A DNA stretch of 64,000 nucleotides from Hericium rajendrae (lineage: Eukaryota; Basidiomycota; Agaricomycetes; Russulales; Hericiaceae), in NCBI GenBank assembly GCA_033439255.1, contig CM065887.1:434001-498000 (forward strand). Direction: 5' to 3'. Made by a program: the position numbers and the translations under genes. Below the pieces are notes generated by a model. The model made no database searches. It was not told the DNA's origin and worked only from the letters and a program-made list of their open reading frames with translations. Below, in pieces: positions 32,382-43,393 of the stretch (the stretch's first letter is position 1; every line of letters begins with the position of its first letter).

Positions 32382-34673
32382 GGGAGAGATCGGGAAAAGG
32401 TGGGAGCGAGGTGGGAGCTGGTGGGAGAGACATGTCTTGACGCGTGCGTGACTCGAAGGCTTACGCGCCCGGCGCTCTGCGGCGATGTTCTGCGCCACAC
32501 CAGGCAAGCAGCAAGCTTACTTTTACGGCAATACTACAGTACACCAAAAACACCGAAACTAACTGGAATCACTAGCAGGGGTCGTTACGTTGCAGATGCC
32601 ACAAAATTCAACCACCAGCAATACGAGACCAATGAAAGCGGTCTGTTCGATACCGTTCCCCGCGTTGACCTTGTTGAATAATGACTTTCTCAGTTCTGCT
32701 TTGTAGACCCTGTCTACGCCGCGCGATCTGTCGCGATATCGAAGCGGGATTCCCGTAGGGAACGAAAACTCGATGCGACCGGTGCTTTAGAACACCCGTT
32801 GACGTGTCGTGAAAGGATCTGTAGGCTCTTACCGCCGTGACACTGACAGCGGCGAATTTTCAGGTCAGCTGTGCTTGGATCTAGGTCGTCTCGTCGTTGG
32901 AGGCGCCGGGCTTCATTACCGAGCTCATGACTTTTTTCCAGGCTCACGGTGATTGGCCAGCATCCTCCACTGGACAGGGACGCGGCGTCTGGTTCGTCGA
33001 CCGGTTACGATACTGGCTCGACTGACCCACGTGCATCTGACAATGTCGGCCATTGTCGTATGTAGAACTTCCAAATCCTTCGTCATTCCAGACCCGTCTA
33101 CTTGTGCGCCTGATCCTTCGGGTTATATGTCTTGTTTGTCCGCGCAAGTCTTTCTCGCATCAGCGGGTGTTTCAAATTATGCCCTTCACTTCCCTTACCC
33201 ATACGACACTGTGGCCGGCCTCGCCTCGACTAGACTGGTCTTCCGCACTGCTTGGTCACGATAAATGGATCTCATCGCTTCCGACGGTGGCCCCGAAATG
33301 AAAGTTAAACGTCAAATTGAACATCTCAAGCGCCTATGGTTCTATTGTAATATCGCGGTACGGGCGCTGTCTGGCGCTGTGCGATCGTGTTGATCTGCCC
33401 CGATCCGTCTCACTCCGCCGTTCCCTCTATGCGCTCCTTCCTGGACCCAGCGGCACCCCAGATAGGCTTACTCATCTTTTATCTTAGCCTTACGGCATAG
33501 AGCCATCGATACTGCAACAAATCCTTAGATGTCGTGCAGCTTACATCCTCGGAGAGCGCTTTATCAGGTGAAGTAAAACTTCTTGCTCTGTCCTTGACGC
33601 CAACGACCACCCTCGTCTCATGTCTCCTCCTCAGGCCGCCGCCAACAGTTTTCAGACCGACTAGATGTAGTTGATCTCTAACCCAAATGGTTTGGCGCTC
33701 CTGCTTCCGCCTCCAGCTGTGCCTCTTAGTTGTCCAGGCATCGCGCCCCAGGAATCACGCTGCGGGAGGCTAGAACAGAGGAGCGTCGAAATCTACTATG
33801 TTCCATGCTTGTCGGACAGGAGTGGGTGTATCTGAGCGTATCACAAGTAAGTCCTGATGCCTCGGGATTTGCGGCATGTCATTGGTTGGGGCATACAATT
33901 GATTATGTTAGGCCGTTTTCTGCATGGCATATATCCGTCCACGCACTCGTGGATTTAATATTTGGCCTGGCTTAAGGTCGGTTTACGCCTCGTAAATAAA
34001 AAGTAACTGGACATGGATGTGTGCTCACGCAACGGACATCGCGATCGATCGATGAAAAACAACATGGCCGTCAACGGCGTGTCCTTCTGCGGTTGTGGAG
34101 CAGAAATCGCAGCTTTTTCCCTCTTTGGTACCCGCCGCCTCCGAAATACAGGCTTTCTATGAACGACCCTTTTTTCCGGGTCAAGTCGCATCCGTCATAC
34201 TGTGCCATTGTCAAGGTCCACATGGTTGTGACTTATCTCCAGAAGTGAAACATGGCAGGCCGGTCATCAAATCTCGTCATCCCTCGTTCGACAGCCCCTG
34301 CACCTTAATCGAAGGCGTTTTACCATTACCATCAAGAAGCGCGCCAACTTTCCGCATTGCCAGTCTCAGCGCTGCCTGCTTCCCAAAGCAGTTTTATGAG
34401 CAGCGCAGCGCGTTCGGCTCCCAATAGCTTGCATGACCACGCCCTTCGCCAGATCCCTCCAAATCTCGTTCTTGGACGCCATTCCCCCGTTAATTGTCCT
34501 TGTCCCCCGGCAGCGGCGAATTTGAAATGCAGCTGTATGTATCTTCAGCGCGATTTCGCCCTCCTCATCGTGATCTCGGTTTCACGACCTGGAAGTAACG
34601 GTATAAAATGTGAATCGAGTAGGTTGTCGAACTCTTATCATCCAAGACACCCTCACTCAGTTCTTCATCCACC
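32382..34673. other. 2.3-kb stretch without a recognisable gene upstream of the C2H2 gene
   Basis: Several short frames, none with a known domain. A short frame from ATG 33265 (MDLIASDGGPEMKVKRQ) ends in a possible GT donor but could not be joined to anything. The last part must contain the zinc-finger gene promoter. Confidence 0.4.
34602..34608 (+). promoter_or_regulatory. TATA box of the C2H2 gene
   Basis: TATAAAA 66 bp before the ATG at 34674. Confidence 0.6.
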
Positions 34674-35464
34674 ATGCAGCGGTCCAACTACCCCTACCAG
34701 CAGAGTCAGTACCCCCAGCAGCTGTCGACTACGCGTGCCACCCCGCAGGAGGGCAATGCATCCTACCCTCATGGACATTGGGGCCATACTCAACCGCAAC
34801 TATCCCAGCAAAGTGTCCACTCCAGTGGTAATTGTCGCTCTTCATCGTTCACGGTGCAAGCATGCTGAACCTACCATCTGTTTCAGCTGTAGCCGGCGTT
34901 GTGAGTCTTCAGCCCATCCCATTTGCCCAGAATCACGGCAATATGGGCGGTGCCCAGAACTCCCCTGTCCAATACCAGCAGGCTTATCCCGCTGCCCATT
35001 CGAACCAACCTGCGCTCGATCCCAGCGTTCCCCCGCACTACGCGAACTACCAGTATCTCGATCACGGCCACCCCATCGTCCCCTCCCAGCAGCCCTCCGG
35101 CGGCCATCAGCACTTCATCCCCACCCCGTCGCAGTTAGCGAACACGTACCATATGACTCCGGCTCAAGGCCACCACGGCTACGATCATACATCCACTTCC
35201 ACTCCGATACATTCATCTTCGTCGTCTCTAGCGGGAGCATCGGTTTCCTCCCGCTCTGCATTGGAGAGTCAGCACCGGTGCGAGCTGTGCGGCCAAACCT
35301 TTACGCGCAACTACGATAAGAAGCGTCATCTCAACAGTAGTCACAGTGAGCAGGTGCACCGCTGCCTCTATTGCGGGAGCCCATTTTCCAGGCCTGACTC
35401 CCTCAAACGCCACCTTGACAAGCCCTGCGACCAGGACCCCAACAACGGAGGAGGAACGGTCTGA
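34674..35464 (+). CDS. Two-finger zinc-finger transcription factor (C2H2 plus C2HC)
   Basis: Two exons, 34674-34827 and 34887-35464, giving 243 residues. The first 165 residues are a low-complexity Q/P/S/H-rich region (NYPYQQSQYPQQL, VQYQQAYPAAHSNQP), a probable activation or interaction segment. The C terminus carries two zinc fingers: CELCGQTFTRNYDKKRH, completed by LNSSH, is a standard C2H2; CLYCGSPFSRPDSLKRH, completed by LDKPC, is a C2HC variant with Cys as last ligand. The protein ends NNGGGTV (TGA 35462-35464). Probably a DNA-binding regulator; the target is unknown. Preceded by a clear TATA box and 2.3 kb without other genes. Confidence 0.85.
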
Positions 35465-37345
35465 GCGTCCTAGGAGGCTCGCGTGCACAGAGGCATGCCA
35501 TGGCAGGGACAGGATTTTTGGCGTTAATGACGCAGAGTGTTGTCGAAGTTTACGTATCGGCTGGACAATGTTGCTTTCTTCGTATTTTCGCTTTCCTGAA
35601 GAGTAACGCTTTTATGTGCGTATTGATGTGCTCATTCGGCGCAGTTTCCTTGCTCAAATTGCCACCTACATTAAATAACACGGCGATCCGCACCTATTCC
35701 TTTGGACATCATTCATCTGTACCAGTGCTACCGTATCGTCCGCAATCATAGGATCGATTATCTCTCCTCGTCACATCATGATGTGCGTCGTTGCGTTTGC
35801 GCTGCGTTGTCGACATCAGTCCGACAGCATCGCGACATTTTCGAGCAACTTTGACAACTGCTCTTCGACTTCCCGATTGGGTCATGCACCGGACAAGTGG
35901 ACTTTCGCAGACGTGTACTTAAATAAACCGACGGCAGCTCATCTTAATAACCCAACAAGATTCGCACAGCTTCATGCAAGACAAGCACAGATGAAAGACA
36001 GCTGCATAATTTTCGAGCCAGCCGGACGTAGCTGAGGAGCGTCGACCAGGCTGGCATTATTCCAGTCCGTGAATTCAGGCATGTCTGGCATGGCGCGACA
36101 TCGCGCTTCTCTTCTATCGAGATTCTGAGTACGAAGGCAAAAAGCCCGATTTCATGATGATCGTCGCCCGATATCAACTGGTCCACCAGGCGACGTGACT
36201 TCTGAGCCCGGGGGTTACCCAGCCCGGAAACCAATCATCGTCTCCACCGTGGACGTATTGCGCGATTTCCCCGCCAATGGAGGTCAGAATGCCATTTTCT
36301 GTCGAGGAGGCAATGCTCATTGATCACGAATATAGACTAGCATGCGAATTCCGGACGTTGCGTGGTTCGGATCTATGATTCCCCTTAACCTGTGGGGCTC
36401 CGCGACCGAGTCCAAGAACTGGGTGCCGTCGGCACAGGCAGCATTGTTGCGGGAGGCCAGCCAAAATCAAAGAGCTGCGTCCGAGGAAGATGCCACGCCG
36501 TCAGGCAGGGCATCGCATCTCCGATACGCGTGGAGCTTCCTCTTCGACTAAGTCTCTCTGAAGATTGGCATCCAGCGATGCATTTCCATTTCTCTATACC
36601 TGTGCCATCATTCAAGGGATCTGCGCGACCGTATCCTATCTAGCAGATCGTGAAATTACCCACCGCTGCCACGCATTTCATTCCGGAGAGATCCTGCTGA
36701 CGCTTCCGCGTTTGCGAAGCTGCGCTATGGTTGGACTGTGCGCGTTCCTGCATCTGCATTTCTTGCCGATCCTTAGAGGATTCCAATGCAATATTGTCGG
36801 GAGTCAGATTCAGGGCTCCCCAGATTCTAAAATTCATTTCGTCAGTTGTGTTTCAAGGTCCGTCACTTATTGACCCTTTTGATCAGTGCGGATCTATCCA
36901 ACGAAGATCACATATTTCTTCTACGCGTTAGCACTGCCTATCTTCTATGAAATCATTGTCAGTAATCATTCATGGATATGGAAAGGTTTATTTTGGTTTG
37001 TTGGAACCGATATATCTTGCGTAATCCACTGCATTTGTTGTTGTGCTGGCCTGCAGATCCATCGTTGGGCGATCCGGCAGTCTTGACATATAGTTGACGG
37101 AGTCGCGTTTTCTCATCACGAGTAAAAGCCAATAATGATGACAGTTGCGACTGAAGCGGGCTAAAGTCAAGAGCACAGTCGATCATCGGCTCTTTATGCA
37201 AGCAATCGTCCGCCTTTCCTAGCACCTCACAGCCATGGAGTCTCGCAGAAAATCAATAATTCATGACAAGAGTAGCACAATGGTAACTATCGCCCATCGA
37301 TGAGGATCCATCGGAGAAAATGCAAGTACGTATAGACAAACTCAG
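35465..37345. other. 1.9-kb stretch without a recognisable gene
   Basis: Contains only short frames with no known domain on either strand (for example 36342-36551 + and 36959-37225 -). No repeat or RNA gene was recognised. Confidence 0.4.
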
Positions 37346-38461
37346 CTAATCATCGTCGCTATCGTCGTCATCGCTGTCCGAACGCTCTCCTTTAGCATCG
37401 CCGCCGTCTCCAAGGCCCTCGATCTTGACACCATTCTGTTCTCCACCATCGTCAGAACCTTGTTCGTCTTCCTTGGCTTTCTGCTTCTTCCTGATCTTCT
37501 CTAGCACTTTCTCCGCTCTATTGAAGATCCCACCCGTCGGCGCCCCACACGCGGCGCACTTCGGCGTCTTCGCAAAGCGCTTGATGGCGCATGCCGAGCA
37601 GAAATAGTGGCCGCAGCGAGTCACAACGGGTTCTGTGTAAGGTTTGCGACAGATGATACATGCGAACGGGATGTCCTCCTCGTCCGAGTCGGAGTCAGAT
37701 TTATCGTCGATCTCCTTTTTCGGGTTAGCTGCGAGCTTGTCCAGCTGCCAGCCTTGAAGATCTGTGGCAAGGTCAGTAAAGAATTAAAATGGAGAAGCTG
37801 ATTAGGACTTACATGTGCCACGATCGTGCAAGAACTTGCAGGTATCGCCAAAACCGCAAAAGCCAGTTTCTAAAGAAATGAATGTCAGTTCGTCGCTCAT
37901 TTGACAGCCGAAATAATCAAACGTACCTTTATAGTCTTTACACACATCGGGCTGATAATCAACGATAGTCACAGTCCGTATCGTGCTGCCACTGCTCCGT
38001 TGAGGACCTGTCCGCATCGACTTGGGCACCTCCTGGCTTTTCTTGATATGAGTCTTGTACGCCTTCTGCCCATGATATAACCCATCGTCCGGCGCAACCA
38101 CCTCATCCTCGTCAGTTCTAGGCCTCTTCTGACGCTTCGCCAGCATCTCCTCTGCCTCGTCACCTTCCAAGATGTCCTGCACGGCTTTGATGTGTCCGTC
38201 CGTCGACGACCAGTTGATGCCTGGCCCCTCGTGTCGCGATTCGTCATCGTCATCTCCATCAGCATGGCGCTGAGAAGCTGTACGTTTCGTTCCCGCACTC
38301 AGTAGGTTCGTATTTGCTTTTCGCGTTGGAAGAACGACCTCGGATTTGGACGAAGAAGGGATGGGAGCAGTGACAGCGGAGGGCGGTGGTGAACGCTGTC
38401 GCGTCGTTGTTGGCCGTGCGCGCTTTTTCTTGAAGAAGGGTACGTTCTCGGTGGATGCCAT
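37346..38461 (-). CDS. CWC24: Pre-mRNA-splicing factor CWC24 (CCCH zinc finger plus RING)
   Basis: Spliceosomal factor that joins the activated complex and protects the 5' splice site. N terminus MASTENVPFFKKKRARP with further basic stretches, then VTIVDYQPDVCKDYK, and after an intron ETGFCGFGDTCKFLHDRG, forming a CCCH finger (C-X8-C-X5-C-X3-H), followed by YLQGWQLDKLAAN. The RING finger is CIICRKPYTEPVVTRCGHYF and CSACAIKRFAKTPKCAACG. The tail is acidic (GERSDSDDDDSDDD, TAG 37346-37348). Two introns, near 37866-37926 and 37762-37812. An in-frame ATG upstream (38518) gives an unlikely extension. The order CCCH then RING with the conserved GWQLDKL block is diagnostic. Confidence 0.95.
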
Positions 38462-40244
38462 GATGGTATATGTTAGGTTCGACACGAGTGTAAGACCAGC
38501 TCGTCGAGATGTTATCAAGTCTACGGTTGACTACAGTTAGCAAGCGGTCAGAAAGGAAGGCCGAGATACCATGAGTAAGCTGAGTCATCAAGTACCCCGA
38601 GGGCCGCTGAGTTTGAATTCATCACTCCTTCGGGCTTCGCTAATTTCTCCACATCTCAGTTGCTTTTAACCATCTTCTGCTTTGCTAGTCCCGTCCATCT
38701 CATCGCGTCGAATGCTGCAGGTCGTGCGTTTCTTCTGGCTTGCATTAATGTTACTATATATCCTTTCGTAGTCTTGAGGACTTTTCCGCATTTTTGCCTC
38801 ATCGATCACGAGCTGCCGGGTCTTGCGCAATGCAAAGAATGGCGCAAGCGCCGCGAGCTATTGGGGTAAGCTTTCCGCTCACCAAGTGGCGACAAAACGA
38901 CGCAAAGTCGTGCAATGCAGATGCTTCATATAGCCAAGTGCAGGATGTTTTTGGCTCTTTCACTCTCTTTTCGCATCTTCAACCATCCATTTATCAATCT
39001 CTCTCGCCCTCGTCAGGTATATGGACCACCACGACGCCCTAGCTCACGATCCTTGCCGGCATCCCGCATGATCCTGATGGCGCATCTCTTCAGCTATGTC
39101 ACACACCGTGTAGCCGCCTTAGATAACATGAGTTGAGAACGCTAGCGCTGGATTCAGCTGTGCATTTTGGGTGAAAGGCCTAGGTGGGCACCATTCGCTT
39201 CTACCGTCGTTGGGCATCTGTCGCCCAGCGTGGAATCAAGGCTGGCCCAACATAAGTCTCGGCGGCCAGCAATGCATAATTTCGCTGACCAGTTGCTTTA
39301 AATTCGACCTTCTCGCACCCATGCACATCTCCATCGGTGCAGAATGTCATCGATTCTCGAGGACTCTCGTCGCCGATAGCCCAAAGTCCTCGGACGTAGG
39401 CAATGCTCTGTCCTGTACGTGATCAGTGGTATCTCTCCTTCACACCGATAACCCATCTCTGTCCTTTTCTTAGGATGACGTCACGTACACGGCGCAGATG
39501 ACCTGCGGTTCATGTCTGCTTTCCAATCTCCCCATCCTCGAACGTGACTTGGTTCGCACCTGATGCCAACGCGTATCCGCCTTCGACGTCGGCGGCGACA
39601 CGCATCTGTCGCATTGTCTGCCCATTCGAGCGTGGTTTGTCACTGTTCTCATGCGAAGTGTCGACCCTGCAGACTGCTGCGCCAAACCGACACAGCTTCG
39701 ACCCCGCATCGACCCCGCATTTGCGTTGAGCACGGAGCAGCTGAGCTCGTCCTGCGCGCCTGATGCTGGCGACGAGGACCTAGTCCACTGGTGGCGCTGC
39801 CGATGCGCCGTCGACATTCACTTTTGTCTTCCCATGGATGTCGCGCCCATGTGAAGCAATTCCGAATTCATGTCTGCGATGCAGGTTTGGTGCGTCGCTA
39901 TGGACCTGGATTGATAGGAATTTCGCGCTGCGGAGTTCTATGACGCAGACTTTGGTGAACGTGGGTTGTACACTGACGTTCACAGCGCGACTTTAGTACT
40001 CAATGGAGGATTTTAGCGGGCGCTTAGGGCTCGGGGATATCACCGGGGCATGTGATGATGACCTGGAATGGCAGGATGCTTTGTCAGACGAGGATTTTTC
40101 AGGCACGGGGCCGTAGAGTAGTATCGAAATGCGTTGTCTGTCCGTCTTATCTCCTCCTCCATCCTCGTTCGCAACGTCAGGCCAAAGCGCTCTCATTCTG
40201 TATTTAACGCGCCCGTCTCGCGCTACCATTTCCAGACTAACGCC
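38462..40244. other. 1.8-kb stretch without a recognisable gene, upstream of the bZIP gene
   Basis: Short frames only (for example 39470-39817 -). CGACCCCGCAT is repeated in tandem near 39697-39720. TATTTAA at 40201-40207 is the likely bZIP core promoter. Confidence 0.4.
40201..40207 (+). promoter_or_regulatory. TATA-like element of the bZIP gene
   Basis: TATTTAA 38 bp before the ATG at 40245. Its position makes the upstream in-frame ATG at 40134 an unlikely start. Confidence 0.5.
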
Positions 40245-41198
40245 ATGAGCCCGCCAAACTTGCAGGGCCTCAATATCGTGCATCCTGCCCAATCATCCAA
40301 TCAGTATCTCTCCTCCGACGACCTGCTCACGCTGCCCCACTACCCCGAGCTCAGTGCGCAGCTCGATTTATGGACGAATCTTTCGTTCGAGACCGATGAA
40401 CCTCTCGTCCACCATAAAAAGGACAAGGACAGTGAGCAATCCCCCGCGTCGCTCGATGACCTGGACAGGGAGGACGAGGAGGAAGTCGCTGGGCCAGCTC
40501 GCGCTGAAAACCACGACAATGTCGTTCTCGGGCACCCCGTTCATGAATCCCGATCTGCCGAGCAGAAGCAGCAGCAGCAGCCTCAGCCTCCACTGGACCT
40601 CAGCGCTATTCTTGCCACGTTCGGTGTGGACCCCTACACGATCCCCGCTTCTTATCAGCAGCCGCCCCCGTCCGCCGCACCTTCGCTCGCACAGATTTTA
40701 GCACTTTACCCCGGCCACACGAATGGATTCCCCGGACCGTTGCCGCCGCTCCTTATTCCCCCTTCGGATGCTCAGCAGGAGCTGGACTCCCAGAACCCGC
40801 AGCCGGCCAACAAGCGAGCCCGCACCCGCAAGGTGTCTATCTCCACCAGCATCTCTGCTGATGACACGGCGTCTCCCAACACGATCGCTTTTCCGAATGG
40901 CTCCGAAGGCTCCTCGAACAGTTCATTGACGCCTGCGGAGGATAAGCGCCGGCGGAACACGGCCGCGTCGGCCCGGTTCCGGCTGAAGAAGAAGGAGCGT
41001 GAGGCGGCGCTGGAGAAGAAGGCGAAGGAACTTGAAGTGCGGGTCACTGAGTTGGAGAGAGAGTGCGAGGGACTGCGACGCGAGAATGGCTGGCTGAAGG
41101 GGCTCGTGGTCGGTGTGACGGGCGTTGGCGCACAGCAGGCAACCACTTCGGGACCGGGCTCGGGGACGAAGAGAGCAAGAGAGGAGGAAACGAAGTAA
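40245..41198 (+). CDS. bZIP transcription factor, CYS3/Met28-like
   Basis: Single exon, 317 residues from MSPPNLQGLN. The N-terminal two-thirds is acidic and proline/glutamine-rich (LDDLDREDEEE, EQKQQQQPQPPLDLSAILAT), then a nuclear-type stretch NKRARTRKVS. The basic region EDKRRRNTAASARFRLKKKE carries the NxxASxRFR signature of the sulfur regulators CYS3 (Neurospora) and Met28/Met4 relatives, followed by a zipper KAKELEVRVTELERECEGL with LRRENGWLKGLVVG. The tail ends GSGTKRAREEETK (TAA 41196-41198). Likely controls sulfur assimilation genes by binding a palindromic site as a dimer; that role is inferred from the family. Confidence 0.88.
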   Translation: MSPPNLQGLNIVHPAQSSNQYLSSDDLLTLPHYPELSAQLDLWTNLSFETDEPLVHHKKDKDSEQSPASLDDLDREDEEEVAGPARAENHDNVVLGHPVHESRSAEQKQQQQPQPPLDLSAILATFGVDPYTIPASYQQPPPSAAPSLAQILALYPGHTNGFPGPLPPLLIPPSDAQQELDSQNPQPANKRARTRKVSISTSISADDTASPNTIAFPNGSEGSSNSSLTPAEDKRRRNTAASARFRLKKKEREAALEKKAKELEVRVTELERECEGLRRENGWLKGLVVGVTGVGAQQATTSGPGSGTKRAREEETK

Positions 41199-41610
41199 AG
41201 TATTGCGCGATTCTGACTTTTCTTGTCCCCACTTCTATGGCCATCCTTTTCCATTCATTATGCATTAAGCTTGGTATGGCCATCTCTCCGTAAAATTATC
41301 CATCTTCCCCTCCCCTCCCCACCTTTGAGCTTGGATTGCTATGACCGTTGTCTTGTAGGGCAGTATGAACGCGTGTGGCGTCACTCGTGATATATCAAAC
41401 GTACCAAATATATTTTTACACGTCGAGACTGGTGGCGAGTCGAGATGAAACTACAGACAGACTGAGAAAACGAAACTGCGAGCAGAACAGGAGATTCCGT
41501 AAAAGGAAGTTGAAAGAATTGGGAGATTTAGAGCGCCGGACGCTATGCCGGCCGTCAACGAGCAACAGCTCTACAGATGATGACCATCCCCTCCCCTCAA
41601 CGCTGTCCTT
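41199..41610. other. Intergenic between bZIP and LysM genes
   Basis: 412 bp holding the bZIP 3' flank, with a C-rich run near 41305-41325, and the LysM gene promoter. No element recognised. Confidence 0.4.
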
Positions 41611-43393
41611 ATGCCGTCCAAAGCTGACGGCTCACTTCTCTACGGCTCTCATGCTCGTAGTTCTAGCCCAGAAGACTTCGACGAGCTTGTGTACAATCCC
41701 TTTGACGACCGCGATGGTCATCAGTACGCCAGCACCAGCTCCAAGCCATTCACATCCGCCATTGCGTCGTCGTCCTCGCACTCATCTTTGCGTAGACGTG
41801 GGTCAGACGGCGCACTGTCAAGCAAGGGAGTCGCCTCGGAATCCACGACGCGTACCGGACACTCGAGATCTCGCACGGCAGACGGAGCTCACCACCCATT
41901 GAGTCGTGCGACCAGCTCTTCCAGCTCTACGTCCAGCAGACGACAGTCCCCTGGGAACACTCGTCCAGGACTTGCCCGTCTGCTTACTTCTTGGAACATA
42001 GACACATCGTCTTTCGTCCGCTCTACATCGGATCCGGAAAGGAAGACTCACAGGGCGGAGTCTCGAGAGGACTCCTCAGACGACGACATCAGAACCAAGT
42101 CTTCAGTCCGAACAGAAGAGAAGGTTGTTCTGGTACATGAGGTGAGAGCCCTCTGTCTATACGTCACTTGCGCCCCTTCCGTCCTTTCCACGGGAGGCGC
42201 CGCAGGATAGGCTACCTGCCCACGGGCATGCTCACGTCGGCCTTCTCTCCGTGCCCTCCGTTCAGCAATTGTCGATCTCCGTCTGACTGCGTCTCTTGCA
42301 TCTCCTCATTCGCTGATCGCACATCCGCTCATTACCACAGGTAGCGCCGAAGGATTCGCTGGCGGGCGTCGCGCTCAAATATGGCATATCCATTGCTGAG
42401 CTTCGCCGCGCGAACCAGCTCTGGACTTCGGATTCCATACACCTTCGCAAAGTGCTATACATCCCTGTGGAGCAAGCGCGGCTGGCGAAGGCGAAGCTGG
42501 CGCTCGACTCTGCAGGGTCGGGCCCTTCGCAGCCTCCGTCGACTTCACTGGACCAGGCCTACGAATCCAACGGCGGCGTCGGTATAGCCTCGGACACTAT
42601 CCTTCATGACCCTGAAGTATCTGAATCTGCATCATACGTCATCCGCCGAATACCCGCGACACAGCTGTCCTACTTTCCTCCCCCACACACCGACGCGCAT
42701 ACCCAATATTCCCATCTCTCTGCGCTACACACACGGTCACCTGCATGGTCGAATTCGCCGCCTGCATCTGATCGTCGGTCCGCCGATTATTTCTCACGAG
42801 CAGCTCGTCCCGCCCACCGCCGAGCGCATACCCTATCCAGCACAACAGGCTCCATGCCTAATCTACCCAATCTTCGCGCTCCCGTCCGTACCTTGTCTTC
42901 GCTCTTCTCCGCGCTCCCCATTTCCGCCGCCACCCGCGATGGGCTTCTTTCTCGTCTTTCCATCGACTCGGCGTCCACATCCACCTCCAACACGGCCAGC
43001 GACGAACCGGAGCATGAACTAGCAACAGTGCCTACGACTCCGAAGTCGCGTACTATACTCTCTACTGCGTCACCTATCCCATTCGCCAGCACCGGTACTC
43101 CCCTCAATGGCTCCACACAGACATCACCATCCTCGTTGCCTTCACTTTCTCTGCTCAGTCGCACGCCTTCCTTTGGCAGGAGAAAGGGGAACAGATCGCC
43201 AATAAAGCAGCCGCCAGAGCTAATTCCCCTATCCAGCAACGGTATACACACGATGCAGATGCAGCCTGCTCCCACCATGGAGCTTCCCCCACTCATTTCG
43301 AAGACGCCATCGAAAGGCAGTTCGAATTCGGGCGGTGCTACTGGACCACTACCTCCAGGAATCGAAGCCCAAGGACGCCTTGGTCAAGCTTGA
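41611..43393 (+). CDS. Intracellular LysM-domain protein
   Basis: Exons 41611-42141 and 42341-43393 joined across a 199-nt intron give 527 residues. The N terminus is serine/arginine-rich and without a signal peptide (MPSKADGSLLYGSHARSSSP). The only domain is one LysM, spanning the splice: VVLVHEVAPKDSLAGVALKY, then GISIAELRRANQLW and DSIHLRKVLYIPVE, at about residues 171-220. The rest is disordered and Ser/Pro-rich (RRAHTLSSTTGSMPNLPNL, LPPLISKTPSKGSSNSGG). Without a secretion signal it resembles the LYSMD1/2 type of eukaryotes rather than secreted chitin-binding effectors. Role unknown. The single intron is four times longer than the window norm. Confidence 0.85.

Noticed and set aside
33265-33360. 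Short frame MDLIASDGGPEMKVK, looked at as a retroelement integrase remnant
   Set aside because: SDGGPE resembles integrase cores only superficially; the surrounding catalytic residues are absent.
34357-35319. Plus-strand 320-codon frame overlapping the zinc-finger gene
   Set aside because: Composition is arginine/proline-rich with no domain; the overlapping frame carries the zinc fingers and a TATA box at the right distance.
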